Notes: generated by a model from the letters alone, not told the origin. A stretch of DNA of 64,000 bases from Nageia nagi (GCA_050084985.1 JBITNC010000001.1:39494001-39558000), one strand, 5' to 3'. Counted from the first letter of the stretch, positions 1 through 8,965 are shown. Numbers and translations: made by a program.

Positions 1-493
1 GCACTCTTACCAGATGGTCGCATAAGGTATGCATAATTCTGTAAGAAAAGAATGATAAAAGGCAAGTCAGTATCAAGATATGAAACATAGATAGCAAAAA
101 TAGTACTGGTAAAGAGGACCACCCACAGTCTAGATCAGGTGAGAAGGACCGCCAATGATCCAAACTAGGGTAGAAAGGACCACCAATGGTCCTATTTCTA
201 TGAATAAGGGTTGACAAAATTTAGGGTGCAGGTTCATACGGATGAGCATAGTACAGCCATGATACCAGAGATTCAAAAAAATAGAATAAAAAGGGAAAAA
301 TGAAGGGCTAGGGTATTCAATAGGAAAACCCTAGGGGCAATTTGGAAAACCAACATGTAGGCAGCTAAAATCTGAAGATAAGCAAAAGCATAGCAAGGAA
401 AAGGTAGGAGATGCAATGTACCTGATGACTAGCAGGAGAATCATCCACCAAGGTAGCTCTATGTCCATCTCAGTGTGTGATCGATAGGGCCAT
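1..493 (-). pseudogene. Plant mobile domain (PMD) gene, 5' end of the A-outer copy, decayed
   Basis: Minus strand. Exon 1 runs 493 to 422, starting at an ATG with the same context as the other copies and ending at a GT donor. An intron of about 383 bp spans 421-39 and ends in TTACAG. Exon 2 begins at 38 and runs off the left edge. Exon 1 here hits a TGA eight codons after the ATG, at a site where the best-preserved copy (4179-4250) has a CpG-containing codon. This suggests loss by CG to TG/CA change. A weakened TATA-like box lies at 639-646. The gene is antisense to its carrier. Confidence 0.7.
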
Positions 494-878
494 AGTGTGC
501 AGCACAGTAATACAGGAAGAATCACCTAGTGATAGCGACAAAATCACTAGCTAAACCTCTCTAAATTAGTCTCTCAAGCTCTAGGATACTCTTAGCTATG
601 AAAATGATAGGGTGATCAAATGAGGAAGGGTGGAGCCCCTTTTAAAGAAAAGTTAGGGCACATATTTCAAGACAAATTTTGATTTGAGCATTTGATATAC
701 ATGGATGACCAACCAGGTATCAATTTGTAATCTAGAGGTGATTCATAGGGACCTGATCTTCATGGTTTTTGATGAATCTTCAAGAAAAGGACCACCCGTG
801 ATCTTAGGTTAAGACCATCGATGTTCTAAGTCTGCAAGAAAGGACCACCCGCATTCCTTTACCCAGAAAATCAGCTTA
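494..878 (-). promoter_or_regulatory. Upstream region of the A-outer PMD copy
   Basis: Aligns by eye with 3700-4178 and 27123-27500. The TATA position (639-646) reads TTTAAAAG on the minus strand instead of TATAAAAG. Three decayed copies of the GGACCGC..GCGGTCC near-palindrome remain near 785-860, with CG steps turned into CA/TG. Confidence 0.6.
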
Positions 879-883
879 TCTAA
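879..883. repeat. Target-site duplication TCTAA of A-inner (partner 8966-8970)
   Basis: TCTAA lies immediately left of the TGTTTAC end at 884 and again immediately right of the TTAACA end at 8965. A perfect 5-bp duplication is what LTR retrotransposon integrase makes, and it fixes both ends of the nested element. Confidence 0.95.
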
Positions 884-1717
884 TGTTTACAAATAAAAAT
901 TGAGAGTGCAAATAAGTAAATAGGGGACTATCTACAAACTCAATATTATCTGTATTCTAGCTACGGGTAGCAATTTATTCCAGATAACAATGAACAACAT
1001 ATAACAATTCAGAAGTATAATGTAACCAACCAAGACTGTGATTTGTGTACTTACCTCACGGAACGTACCTGACAACGGAAGACGTAGATATTAGCGATGT
1101 ACTGATGATAAGCTACCTTTCCAACAGCGTCGCAACCTGCAATGATGCCAAAAGAGGACCACGGGCGGTCCGTTTTAGTGATATAAGAGCACCGGCGGTG
1201 TTCTTCCATTCACAAAGGAGCGCCGGCGGCCTTATCTTGATAGCTTTGACCTCTCAGTTAGGTCCAGTTCTTCAGTATAGATATCTCAGATAGCAGTATA
1301 ATATCAGAATTGATCGCAGATGTCAGGATAGCTCGCGCAAGGAAGCACACAAACCACAGCCTTGTAGGCGGTACCAAGAGATACCTTAGGGGGTAGCCAC
1401 TTACAAGACCATACGCGGGATCATGTGTATCCTTGTTGTTGTGGACTTACTATTAGATCCCTTATTTATATAGATATAGGTAATACCGCTCATAGGTCGG
1501 CGTGCATCCACATAAATAAGGTTAATTCACAAGATTTAAGATAAATACATCAATATTCAAGATAACCCATGCAATATTCAAGATAAACCATGCAATATTC
1601 ATATTCAAGCCAAACATTGATATTATCACTTTTATCCATTCAAGACATATAGTTAAGCCAAGCATATTTCATTAATTTATTGATTTAAAAACATAAAATC
1701 ATTTTTATGTGTTAACA
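884..1717 (-). repeat. 3' LTR of A-inner
   Basis: 834 bp with TG..CA ends on the minus strand (TGTTAACAC...GTAAACA). The polypurine tract abuts it at 1718. It contains three GC-rich near-palindromes (1155-1172, 1187-1202, 1217-1232) and a TATA box around 1463-1473. Confidence 0.93.
1155..1232. promoter_or_regulatory. Triad of GC-rich near-palindromes in the A-inner 3' LTR
   Basis: Three sites about 30 bp apart: AGGACCACGGGCGGTCCG, then AGCACCGGCGGTGTTC, then GAGCGCCGGCGGCCTT. Each is centred on CCGGCGG or GGGCGG with dyad symmetry, and each stands out in AT-rich sequence. The same triad is in the other LTR at 8405-8483. Confidence 0.6.
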
Positions 1718-1730
1718 GATGCCCCACTTT
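1718..1730 (-). other. Polypurine tract of A-inner
   Basis: The minus strand reads AAAGTGGGGCATC immediately before TGTTAACAC of the 3' LTR. The same tract precedes the 3' LTRs at 10562, 29153 and 54079. It is the expected plus-strand primer for reverse transcription. Confidence 0.85.
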
Positions 1731-2079
1731 TGATGTGAAATCGAAAAAAATCATGAGATGACTTGAGATTTTACATTCAAAGTAAAAACACAACATCACA
1801 GCAAGCAATTTTGATAAGCAATGATAAACACTAACCATTCCAAACTTAAGCAACATCATGATAAAGCTAGATATAGGTTGAGAAAACTCCCTTTTTACAT
1901 TACCTTGGCATGCTTGCCCCTTGCGTTTTGCTGTAGAAGGTGATAGTCTGATAAGCTGATAATCTTTGCCGCAATGTTGATGACCCAAGACAACAAACTT
2001 GACAACACATATAACAATGACCGGACAGATGACTTGACCACACATGCCGGCCAGACGACAACTTGACAAGACCACATCA

Positions 2080-2232
2080 CAAGACAAAACATGAACAACT
2101 CACAAGACCAAGACATGATAACACACATGATCAACTCACAAGACAAGACATGATAACACACGTGACCAACTCACAAGACAAGACATGATAACACACATGA
2201 TCAACTCACAAGACAAGACATGATAACCATAA
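2080..2232. repeat. Tier-3 tandem repeat of A-inner (about 35-bp unit)
   Basis: Repeats of ACTCACAAGACAAGACATG followed by ATAACACACATGA, about four units. It is the block nearest the polypurine tract. The same position in the other copies (10083-10215, 28660-28810, 53700-53845) holds a related TCATGTGTGTTGTCATGT-type array. Confidence 0.8.
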
Positions 2233-2234
2233 CC

Positions 2235-2810
2235 AAACACAGGGGAGAGCTAAGTATCCACACAACTGAGCCCTCTCATCAAGAGGTGTACTCCAGTTGC
2301 TGAAGAACCGAACTCCGCAAAACAAGTGATAAGCAGATATGTGAGAGCTAAATTCCACACAACTGAGCCCTCGCATCAAGAGGTGTACTGCAGTTGCCGA
2401 AGAACTGAACTCTGCAAAACAAGTGATAAGCTAAAGGGGGAGAGCTAAGTATCCACACAACTGAGCCCTCACATCAAGAGGTGTACTCCAGTTGCCGAAG
2501 AACCGAACTCCGCAAAACAAGTGATAAGCTGATAATGGGAGAGCTAAGTATCCACACAACTGAGCCCTCACATCAAGAGGTGTACTCCAGTTACCGAAGA
2601 ACTGAACTCCGCAAAATAAGTGATAAGCAGATATGTGAGAGCTAAATTCCACACAACTGAGCCCTCGCATCAAGAGGTGTACTGCAGTTGCTGAAGAACT
2701 GAACTCCGCAAAACAATGATAAGCTAAAGGGGGAGAGCTAAATTCCACACAACTGAGCCTTCACACTGGCTGCAGTCACATAGGAACTGAACTCCGCAAA
2801 ACAATTGATA
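2235..2810. repeat. Tier-1 tandem repeat of A-inner (about 98-bp unit, six units)
   Basis: The phrase CACACAACTGAGCC recurs at about 2259, 2355, 2453, 2552, 2650 and 2747, giving a period of 97-98 bp. Each unit also contains AAGAGGTGTACT and GAACTCCGCAAAACAA. Six related units lie at 9540-10080 in A-outer. Confidence 0.88.
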
Positions 2811-3700
2811 ATCTGATGGAGCTGACACTCCACTAAGAAGCATGATAAGCTGATAATGGGAGCTGAACTCCACTCATAAGCATGATAAGCTGATAATGGG
2901 AGCTGAACTCCACTCATAAGCATGATAAGCTGATAATGGGAGCTGAACTCCACTCATAAGCACATGATAAGCTGACCATGGGAGCTAGACTCCTTCACAA
3001 GCATGGTAATCTGATCATGGGAGCTGGACTCCTTCATAAGCATGGTAATCTGATCATGGGAGCTGGACTCCACTCACAAGCATGGTAATCTGATCATGGG
3101 AGCTGGACTCCACTCATAAGCACATGATAAGCTGACTATGGGAGCTGGACTCCTCTCACAAGCATGGTAATCTGATCATGGGAGCTGGAATCCACTCACA
3201 AGCATGGTAATCTGATCATGGGAGCTGGACTCCACTCATAAGCACATGATAAGCTGACTATGGGAGCTAGACTCCTCTCACAAGCATGATAATCTGATCA
3301 TGGGAGCTGGACTCCTCTCACAAGCATGATAATCTGATCATGGGAGCTAGACTCCTCTCACAAGCATGGTAATCTGATCATGGGAGTTGGACTCCACTCA
3401 TAAGCACATGATAAGCTGACTATGGGAGCTGGACTCCTCTCACAAGCATGATAATCTGATCATGGGAGCTAGACTCCTCTCACAAGCATGGTAATCTAAT
3501 CATGGGAGCTGAACTCCTCTAAGAAGCATGATAAGCTGATAATGGGAGCTGAACTCCACTCATAAGCACATGATAAGCTGACTATGGGAGCTGAACTCCT
3601 CTCACAAACACATGATAAGCTGACTATGGGAGCTGAACTCCTCTCACAAACACATGATAAGCTACTGTGGGAGCTGGACTCCACTCACAAGCATGATAGT
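2811..3700. repeat. Tier-2 tandem repeat of A-inner (about 40-bp unit, about 21 units)
   Basis: Unit of roughly 38-42 bp built on GCATGATAAGCTGATAATGG and GAGCTGAACTCCACTC. About 21 copies can be counted from the recurring GGGAGCT. Each unit can form a small GGAG/CTCC stem. It is the tier nearest the PMD promoter. Short open frames across it are products of the repeat and do not look like genes. Confidence 0.9.
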
Positions 3701-3812
3701 CTGATCATTCGGGTCTGTAAGCACGAACTCAAAGCAATATTCTCCTGGATATATCATTCGTCAAACATCTATGATGCACTCATGATACTCAATAAACTGA
3801 TTTTCCAGATAA

Positions 3813-3883
3813 AGGAACGCGAGCGGTCCTTTCTCACTGACTTAGAACGCCGGCGGTCTTCAGCTAAGACCGTGGGCGGTCCT
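3813..3883. promoter_or_regulatory. Triad of GC-rich near-palindromes upstream of the PMD TATA box
   Basis: AGGAACGCGAGCGGTCCT (3813-3830), AGAACGCCGGCGGTCTT (3844-3860) and AAGACCGTGGGCGGTCCTT (3866-3883). They lie about 140-210 bp upstream of the TATA box at 4025. The corresponding places in A-outer and A-right hold decayed versions. Confidence 0.6.
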
Positions 3884-4024
3884 TTTCTTGATGATTTTTC
3901 AAAAACTGTAAAAATCACGTCCCTGCGAATCACCCCTGGATTCCAGATTGACGTCTAATTGCTGATCTACGTGCACCAAATGCTCAAATCGAAATTTACC
4001 TTGAAGTGTGTGCCCTAACCTTTT

Positions 4025-4032
4025 TATAAAAG
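4025..4032 (+). promoter_or_regulatory. TATA box of the A-inner PMD gene
   Basis: TATAAAAG followed by GGGCCCCA, 154 bp upstream of the exon-1 ATG. The same TATAAAAG is kept on the minus strand in A-right (27266-27273) and in B-right (52944-52951). It is weakened to TTTAAAAG in A-outer. Conservation across copies separate from the LTR promoter suggests the PMD gene has its own promoter. Confidence 0.7.
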
Positions 4033-4178
4033 GGGCCCCACCTTTCCTCATTTGTTCACCCTGTCATTTTCATAGCTGAGAGCACCCTAGAGGTTGAGAG
4101 ACTGATTCGGAGAGTTTTAACCGGTGCTTTTTGTCACTCTCGCTAGATAATTCTTCCTGTATTGCTGTGTTGCACACT

Positions 4179-6437
4179 ATGGCCCTACCGTTCACACGTC
4201 GAGAGGGACACAGAGCTGCCTTGGTAGCTGATTCTCCTGCCGGTCATCAGGTACACCACCTCTTCTACCTTTTTCATGCTATGTTTTTGTTTCTCTTCAA
4301 GTTTTAGCTGACTGTACACTGGTTTCCCCAATTTGCCCCTAGGGTTTTACTGTTGCATACCCTAGCTCTGCATTTTTCTTTTTCACTCTATTTTTCCGAA
4401 CTTCTGGTACCATGGCTACACTAAGCTCATCCGTACGAACCTGTACCCCGAATTTTATCACCTTTATTCACGAAAACAGGACCGCTGGCGGTCCTTTCTG
4501 CCCTAGCTTGGACCGTGGGCGGTCCTTATCCTCTGACATAGACCGTGGGCGATCCTCTTTTTCGTGTAGTATTTCTTTGCTATTTGTGTTTCACATCTTG
4601 ATACTGACTTGTCTTTCATTTTTCTTGCAGAACCGTGCATACCTTATGCGTCCCTCCAGCAAGAGCTGCCTTCACCACTGCCCAACAGTGGCCCCAAACT
4701 GACGCAGCCCGAAGTATTCTAGAGGATATTTCATTCAGCCACCTTGCATTTGCTGAATATGTGTTTCATGACTGCAACATGCTTACAACTTTGATGGAGA
4801 GGTGGGATCCGAATTCCAACACCTTTCATCTTCCCACCGGTGAGATTACAGTAACCTTAGAGGATATCTACAGGATCACTAGGCTTCCTATCAGGGGGAA
4901 ACTAGTGAACATGATTCCTGTTCCGAGCTTGGAACAGGCAGAGGTATGGGCTACATGGCTGATAGGATCAGACGAGGTGAATCACAGGAAGAGGGGTGTG
5001 TCACTAGTGAGACATGTGCCAGAGGATCCTCCAGCACGGGGTGACCTGCGGATGAGGCTCCTCATTGCTTGCCTTCTAGATGCTATTGTCTATCCAGACA
5101 AGAGCAGTGAGACCTTCCCAGTGGGTATGATTCCTATTATTCAGGACATGGTTGTTCACAGACAGCGATATGCATGGTGCCCCGCAATACTGGCACAACT
5201 TTATCATGATCTCCACGGCTTCGCGGAGGTGGAGAGAAAGGGGAGACAGGTGGCTCACTCTATGATCCTACAGGTGTGGGCCTATGAGCACATCACTATT
5301 TCTAGACCGACTATACTGCCCCTAGACCAGCTGGATGATGCCCCCACCTGGCAACGGTGGGCGACGACCGAGGTACCAGACTTCCCTAACATAGACCTAG
5401 AGGGATGGCGTGTGCAACTTGACTTACTACAGGAGGTGCAGATCTACTGGCGTCCTTATCGGGGAGGTGTACCAGAGTGGGAGGAAGACCTAGAGGAGAT
5501 GACATGGGTGAGACCCTACCTATCTACAGGCACGGAGGGCACTAGTGGAGCCATACAGGCCAGAGCGGGTACTCCCCAATTCGACCTCCAGCAGTGTATA
5601 CCGAATGAATGCAGGATAGTAGTGCGCTACTACCGTAGCAGGCACCTCCCAGAGGATTATGAGCCAGTACCTGACTGGGATTCAGGTTGGGAGTCCCCCA
5701 ACGAGGACTCCGACTATGAGGTAGATGATGACCTAGACGGACCTGATCACACAGAGGATTACCTAGATTGGTGGAGGACATGCCGTCCTCACCACATAGG
5801 CATACATGCTACTGACATAGGTGACAATGCATGGGAGGACGAGGACACGGGAGATACAGAGACCGGATGGGACACTCCCTTCACCATGGGAGGATGGGGA
5901 GGAGAGGATAGCTCTACATACGCTCGTGACACATCTCTAGATGCAGGGCATGACGACAATGAGGAGACTGATCCGGACCAGGACGAATATGAACCAGAAT
6001 ACAAGACAGAATCGGACTGGGAGGATGAAGCCTATGATGAAGATGATGATGGTAAACTACTTTCTCTTTTACTTTGCTTTGACTTTCAGTTTTTCACAAT
6101 ACGCAAGGAACTAATCATGATATATTAATGTTATGTCACAGATCCTGAGGTTGAGATTGCTAGGCTGCGTAGCCAAATCGATCAAAAGGACGAGGAGATC
6201 ATAGAGCTACAGGGTCATCTACGGTTTGGAGGAGGAGACTATGCCGGTATCTATCAAGACTTACAGGAGGCTAATAAAGAAATCAAGGTCCTCTACGAGC
6301 AACTTCGCCAGGCCGAGAGACAGATCGGCGAGGAGAAGGCCCACGCAGAGAAATACAAGGCACGATGCGGGGGTGGCACTTCTAGCAGGGCTACTAGCTC
6401 TAATGTAGGGGGTGGGGGGTCTAGCAGGAGGCTCTAA
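4179..6437 (+). CDS. Plant mobile domain (PMD) gene carried antisense inside A-inner; three exons, one frame lesion
   Basis: Exons at 4179-4250, 4631-6051 and 6142-6437, with introns 4251-4630 (GTACAC..TTGCAG) and 6052-6141 (GTAAAC..TCACAG). Exon 2 encodes a PMD (aminotransferase-like) domain at about 4720-5480, recognisable by FHLPTGEITVTLEDI then RLPIRG, LLIACLLDAIVYP and the W/R-rich tail. A long Asp/Glu-rich stretch follows (5640-6050). Exon 3 encodes a coiled coil (EIARLRSQIDQKDEEI...) and a Gly/Ser-rich end with stop at 6437. PMD proteins such as Arabidopsis MAIN and MAIL1 act in silencing and genome stability, and PMDs also occur in transposons. Exon 2 is open from about 4635, but its frame does not match exon 1. 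Compared with A-right there is a net 2-nt loss near 4665-4680, so this copy is probably frameshifted at its N terminus. An alternative start inside exon 2 is possible. The total would be near 595 residues. Confidence 0.8.
4478..4556. promoter_or_regulatory. Triad of GC-rich near-palindromes in PMD intron 1
   Basis: AGGACCGCTGGCGGTCCT (4478-4495), GGACCGTGGGCGGTCC (4510-4525) and AGACCGTGGGCGATCCT (4540-4556), again about 30 bp apart, within the first intron. Decayed counterparts lie at 115-195 (A-outer) and 26770-26830 (A-right). Confidence 0.6.
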
Positions 6438-6839
6438 ATCATTTCTATGTAATCTCATCCAGTTTGCATTGTAAACAAAAATAGTTTGAGCATGATATAT
6501 ATAAAACACATATTTTGGTACCTGATTTATTCTTTATGCATGTACTTGTGATGTGTGAATTTGATGTTCCATGATCCTTGAGAACGAGCACCAACGATAT
6601 GACGTGAAATTCTGATCCTTCATGTTACGAACGTATTCGGCATCTTGCGCTTTCCTCTGTTTTTCCTCTAAAAGAGGACCGCCAGCGGTCCTATTATCAC
6701 AAAATACAACGCCGACGCTCCTGTTATAACGTCATAAATTTTCCCAAATCTCATGACGTCCGTTAATTCCCTGAGCTAACTGCGTGTTTCTCTCCCTCCT
6801 CTTTTTTTTTTTTTTATATTTTGATCTACCAAATAATGC
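6438..6839. other. Short spacer between the PMD 3' end and the gag 3' end in A-inner
   Basis: About 400 bp separates two converging reading frames. It holds the PMD 3' flank, one intact near-palindrome AGGACCGCCAGCGGTCCT (6676-6693), a weaker one (6709-6724) and a T-run at 6802-6818. There is no room for a pol gene here, and none is visible elsewhere in the element. Confidence 0.75.
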
Positions 6840-8057
6840 CTCCAGGGGGCCTAGAGCTCCCTCCGGTGTCAACCTTGCAAGCATCTTCAAGAAAGATCAT
6901 ATTGATGTGCTGTTCTTCTCCTGTATCTTCAACCCTTTCTGGACATACATAGCATCCATCTTCTATGAGCTTCTGGATTCTATCTCTAAGGTTCCCACAT
7001 CCATTAGTGGCATGACCTTTAGCCTGATGATATTCAAAATACCTGTCTTCCTTATACCAATGGGTTTTTCTACCGTTGGATCTTCCTCACGCTTCGGTAA
7101 AGGTTGTAATAACCCTTTTTCTGCAAGGTCTTTTAAGATGTGTCTTGGGGGTATGGGGAATCTCACATATCTCTTTTCCTTTGTCTCACTTGTCTTTTCA
7201 GCTACATGGACAGCTTTCTCTTTCTTTGGCGATTGTGGTCTCTTGTCCTTTGCTTTTGCCTTTTCATTGTTACCATACTTTACATGCCCTAGCTTCACAA
7301 GGACTTTTTCTTTCTCTAGCAACTTATATGTCATATCGGAGAATGTGAGATGTGTATAATCAATAACATGTGATTGTAGGGGTAATATAACAGCTTCTTT
7401 AAAAATATTATTTACCTCTTTTTCTGTTAACTTGGTCTTTACCTGCTGCCATGTCTTTTTAAACCTTACAACGAATTTATCCAATTGCTCATTACTGTCC
7501 TGTTTAATAGCACATAAATCTGATAGCATAACCTCCTTCTTGATATTATGCTTATATTGCTCCAGAAACAAGTCACTGAATTCTACAAATGATGTAATGG
7601 ACCCTTCAGGTAAGCCATAGAACCATTCTCGCGCATCTCCTTCCAAGGTTTGGGGGAAGAATTTAGCCTGCAATCTTTGGTCTGTACCAATTGTGAGTTC
7701 ACATTCATCCTTAAATCCTTGTATATGTCTCCTTGGATCTCCTCCACCATTGAACTTATTGAATTTTGGCTTAATATAGTCGGCTGGGGGCATATGCCTA
7801 CGAATGACATCACATAAAGGACTACCGAATTCGAAAGACTCGTTAGGCGGAGCTGATCTCCTTGTCAATCTATCTATCTGCCTCTGCATACCTTCCATTG
7901 TGGCCTGAACATTACTATTGTCACCCTCAGCGCTATGTTGCATTCCTCCGGATCCCTCCGGATCGTCATGTCTGATTTCTACCAATAGTTCATCCAAATC
8001 CCTTTTTGAAAGACTACGCAAGAATAACTTGAGCTGTTCCATAACTAAGACACTCAC
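6840..8057 (-). CDS. Retrotransposon Gag of A-inner, one frameshift near the C terminus
   Basis: The ATG at 8057 opens a 364-codon frame to 6963, and the ATG context is shared with A-right at 23319. The Ty3/Gypsy-type Gag capsid (Retrotrans_gag-like) is seen in FNGGGDPRRHIQGF, AREWFYGLPEGSI and FLEQYKHNIKKEV at about residues 105-185. A Lys/Glu-rich linker follows. In A-right the frame continues into the knuckle-like motif YCEYHQAKGHATNGC, the pattern C-x2-H-x3-GH-x4-C used by Tat-type Gags. In A-inner a one-base loss (CCCC to CCC, near 7062) shifts the frame before this motif and gives a false end at 6963. The real coding remnant reaches about 6840. Gag would form the particle that packages the RNA. 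Confidence 0.88.
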
Positions 8058-8113
8058 AAAATAGATGTTAATCTGAACTAAAACCTTTAGGGTTTTAGTG
8101 TAATGATGTGTAG

Positions 8114-8131
8114 TTCACGTCGGGTTCACCA
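8114..8131 (-). other. Primer-binding site of A-inner, complementary to tRNA-Trp
   Basis: The minus strand reads TGGTGAACCCGACGTGAA two bases after the 5' LTR. This is complementary to the 3' end of plant tRNA-Trp including CCA, as I recall that tRNA sequence. An identical site lies at 23245-23262, and decayed versions at 13546-13563 and 48361-48378. Confidence 0.8.
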
Positions 8132-8133
8132 AA

Positions 8134-8965
8134 TGTTTACAAATAAAAATTGAGAGTGCAAATAAGTAAATAGGGGACTATCTACAAACTCAATATTATC
8201 TGTATTCTAGCTACGGGTAGCAATTTATTCTAGATAACAATGAACAACATATAACAATTCAGAAGTATAAATGTAACCAACCAAGACTGTGATTTGTGTA
8301 CTTACCTCACGGAACGTACCTGACAACGGAAGACGTAGATATTAGCGATGTACTGATGATAAGCTACCTTTCCAACAGCGTCGCAACCTGCAATGATGCC
8401 AAAAGAGGACCGCAGGTGGTCCGTTTCAGTGATATAAGAGCACCGGCGGTGTTCTTCCGTTCACAAAGGAGCACCGGCGGCCTTATCTTGATAGCTTTGA
8501 CCTCTCAGTTAGGTCCAGTTCTTCAGTATAGATATCTCAGATAGCAGTATAATATCAGAATTGATCGCAGATGTCAGGATAGCTCGCGCAAGGAAGCACA
8601 CAAACCACAGCCTTGTAGGCGGTACCAAGAGATACCTTAGGGGGTAGCCACTTACAAGACCATACGGGATCATGTGTATCCTTGTTGTTGTGGACTTACT
8701 ATTAGATCCCTTATTTATATAGATATAGGTAATACCGCTCATAGGTCGGCGTGCATCCACATAAATAAGGTTAATTCACAAGATTTAAGATAAATACATC
8801 AATATTCAAGATAACCCATGCAATATTCAAGATAAACCATGCAATATTCATATTCAAGCCAAACATTGATATTATCACTTTTATCCATTCAAGACATATA
8901 GTTAAGCCAAGCATATTTCATTAATTTATTGATTTAAAAACATAAAATCATTTTATGTGTTAACA
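8134..8965 (-). repeat. 5' LTR of A-inner
   Basis: 832 bp, nearly identical to 884-1717. A minus-strand TATA box (TATATAAATAA, 8711-8721) marks the likely RNA start. Three near-palindromes lie at 8405-8422, 8438-8453 and 8468-8483. In two of them a CG in the partner LTR is CA or TG here, or the reverse. Confidence 0.93.

Larger units (their letters stand above)
884..8965 (-). mobile_element. Family-A gag/PMD LTR retrotransposon, inner nearly intact copy (A-inner)
   Basis: A complete 8.1-kb element on the minus strand. In its own direction: 5' LTR 8965-8134, tRNA-Trp primer site 8131-8114, gag 8057-about 6840, a PMD gene in the opposite orientation (4025-6437), tandem-repeat block 3700-2080, polypurine tract 1730-1718, 3' LTR 1717-884. 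No protease, reverse transcriptase, RNase H or integrase can be read anywhere inside. It is therefore non-autonomous and must be mobilised by enzymes from another element. The two LTRs show roughly ten differences by eye over 834 bp, so the insertion is young compared with its neighbours. Confidence 0.93.

Noticed and set aside
1045-1293. 82-codon plus-strand open frame in the A-inner LTR, repeated at 8296-8544
   Set aside because: Its conservation is explained by the near-identity of the two young LTRs. It is not open in the A-outer or A-right LTRs and lacks any domain.
2431-3684. Repetitive peptides in the tandem arrays (also 9529-10308, 27788-28974, 53659-53987)
   Set aside because: They follow from array units whose length permits open frames. 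The sequence is not protein-like, and start codons fall at random unit positions.
2811-3700. CRISPR-like look of regularly spaced repeats
   Set aside because: The units are directly adjacent with no unique spacers, and the setting is a plant retrotransposon.
4179-6437. Envelope-like gene as an explanation for the extra frame in family A
   Set aside because: The frame is antisense, has introns and carries PMD motifs; no signal peptide or membrane segment is visible.
6784-7359. Open frames on the plus strand over gag (also 7076-7348, 24006-24613 minus)
   Set aside because: They are antisense shadows of the gag coding frame, with low-complexity Ser/Phe/Leu composition.
7583-7813. Possible second gag start or separate small gene on the minus strand
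   Set aside because: It is an out-of-frame shadow within the gag capsid region.
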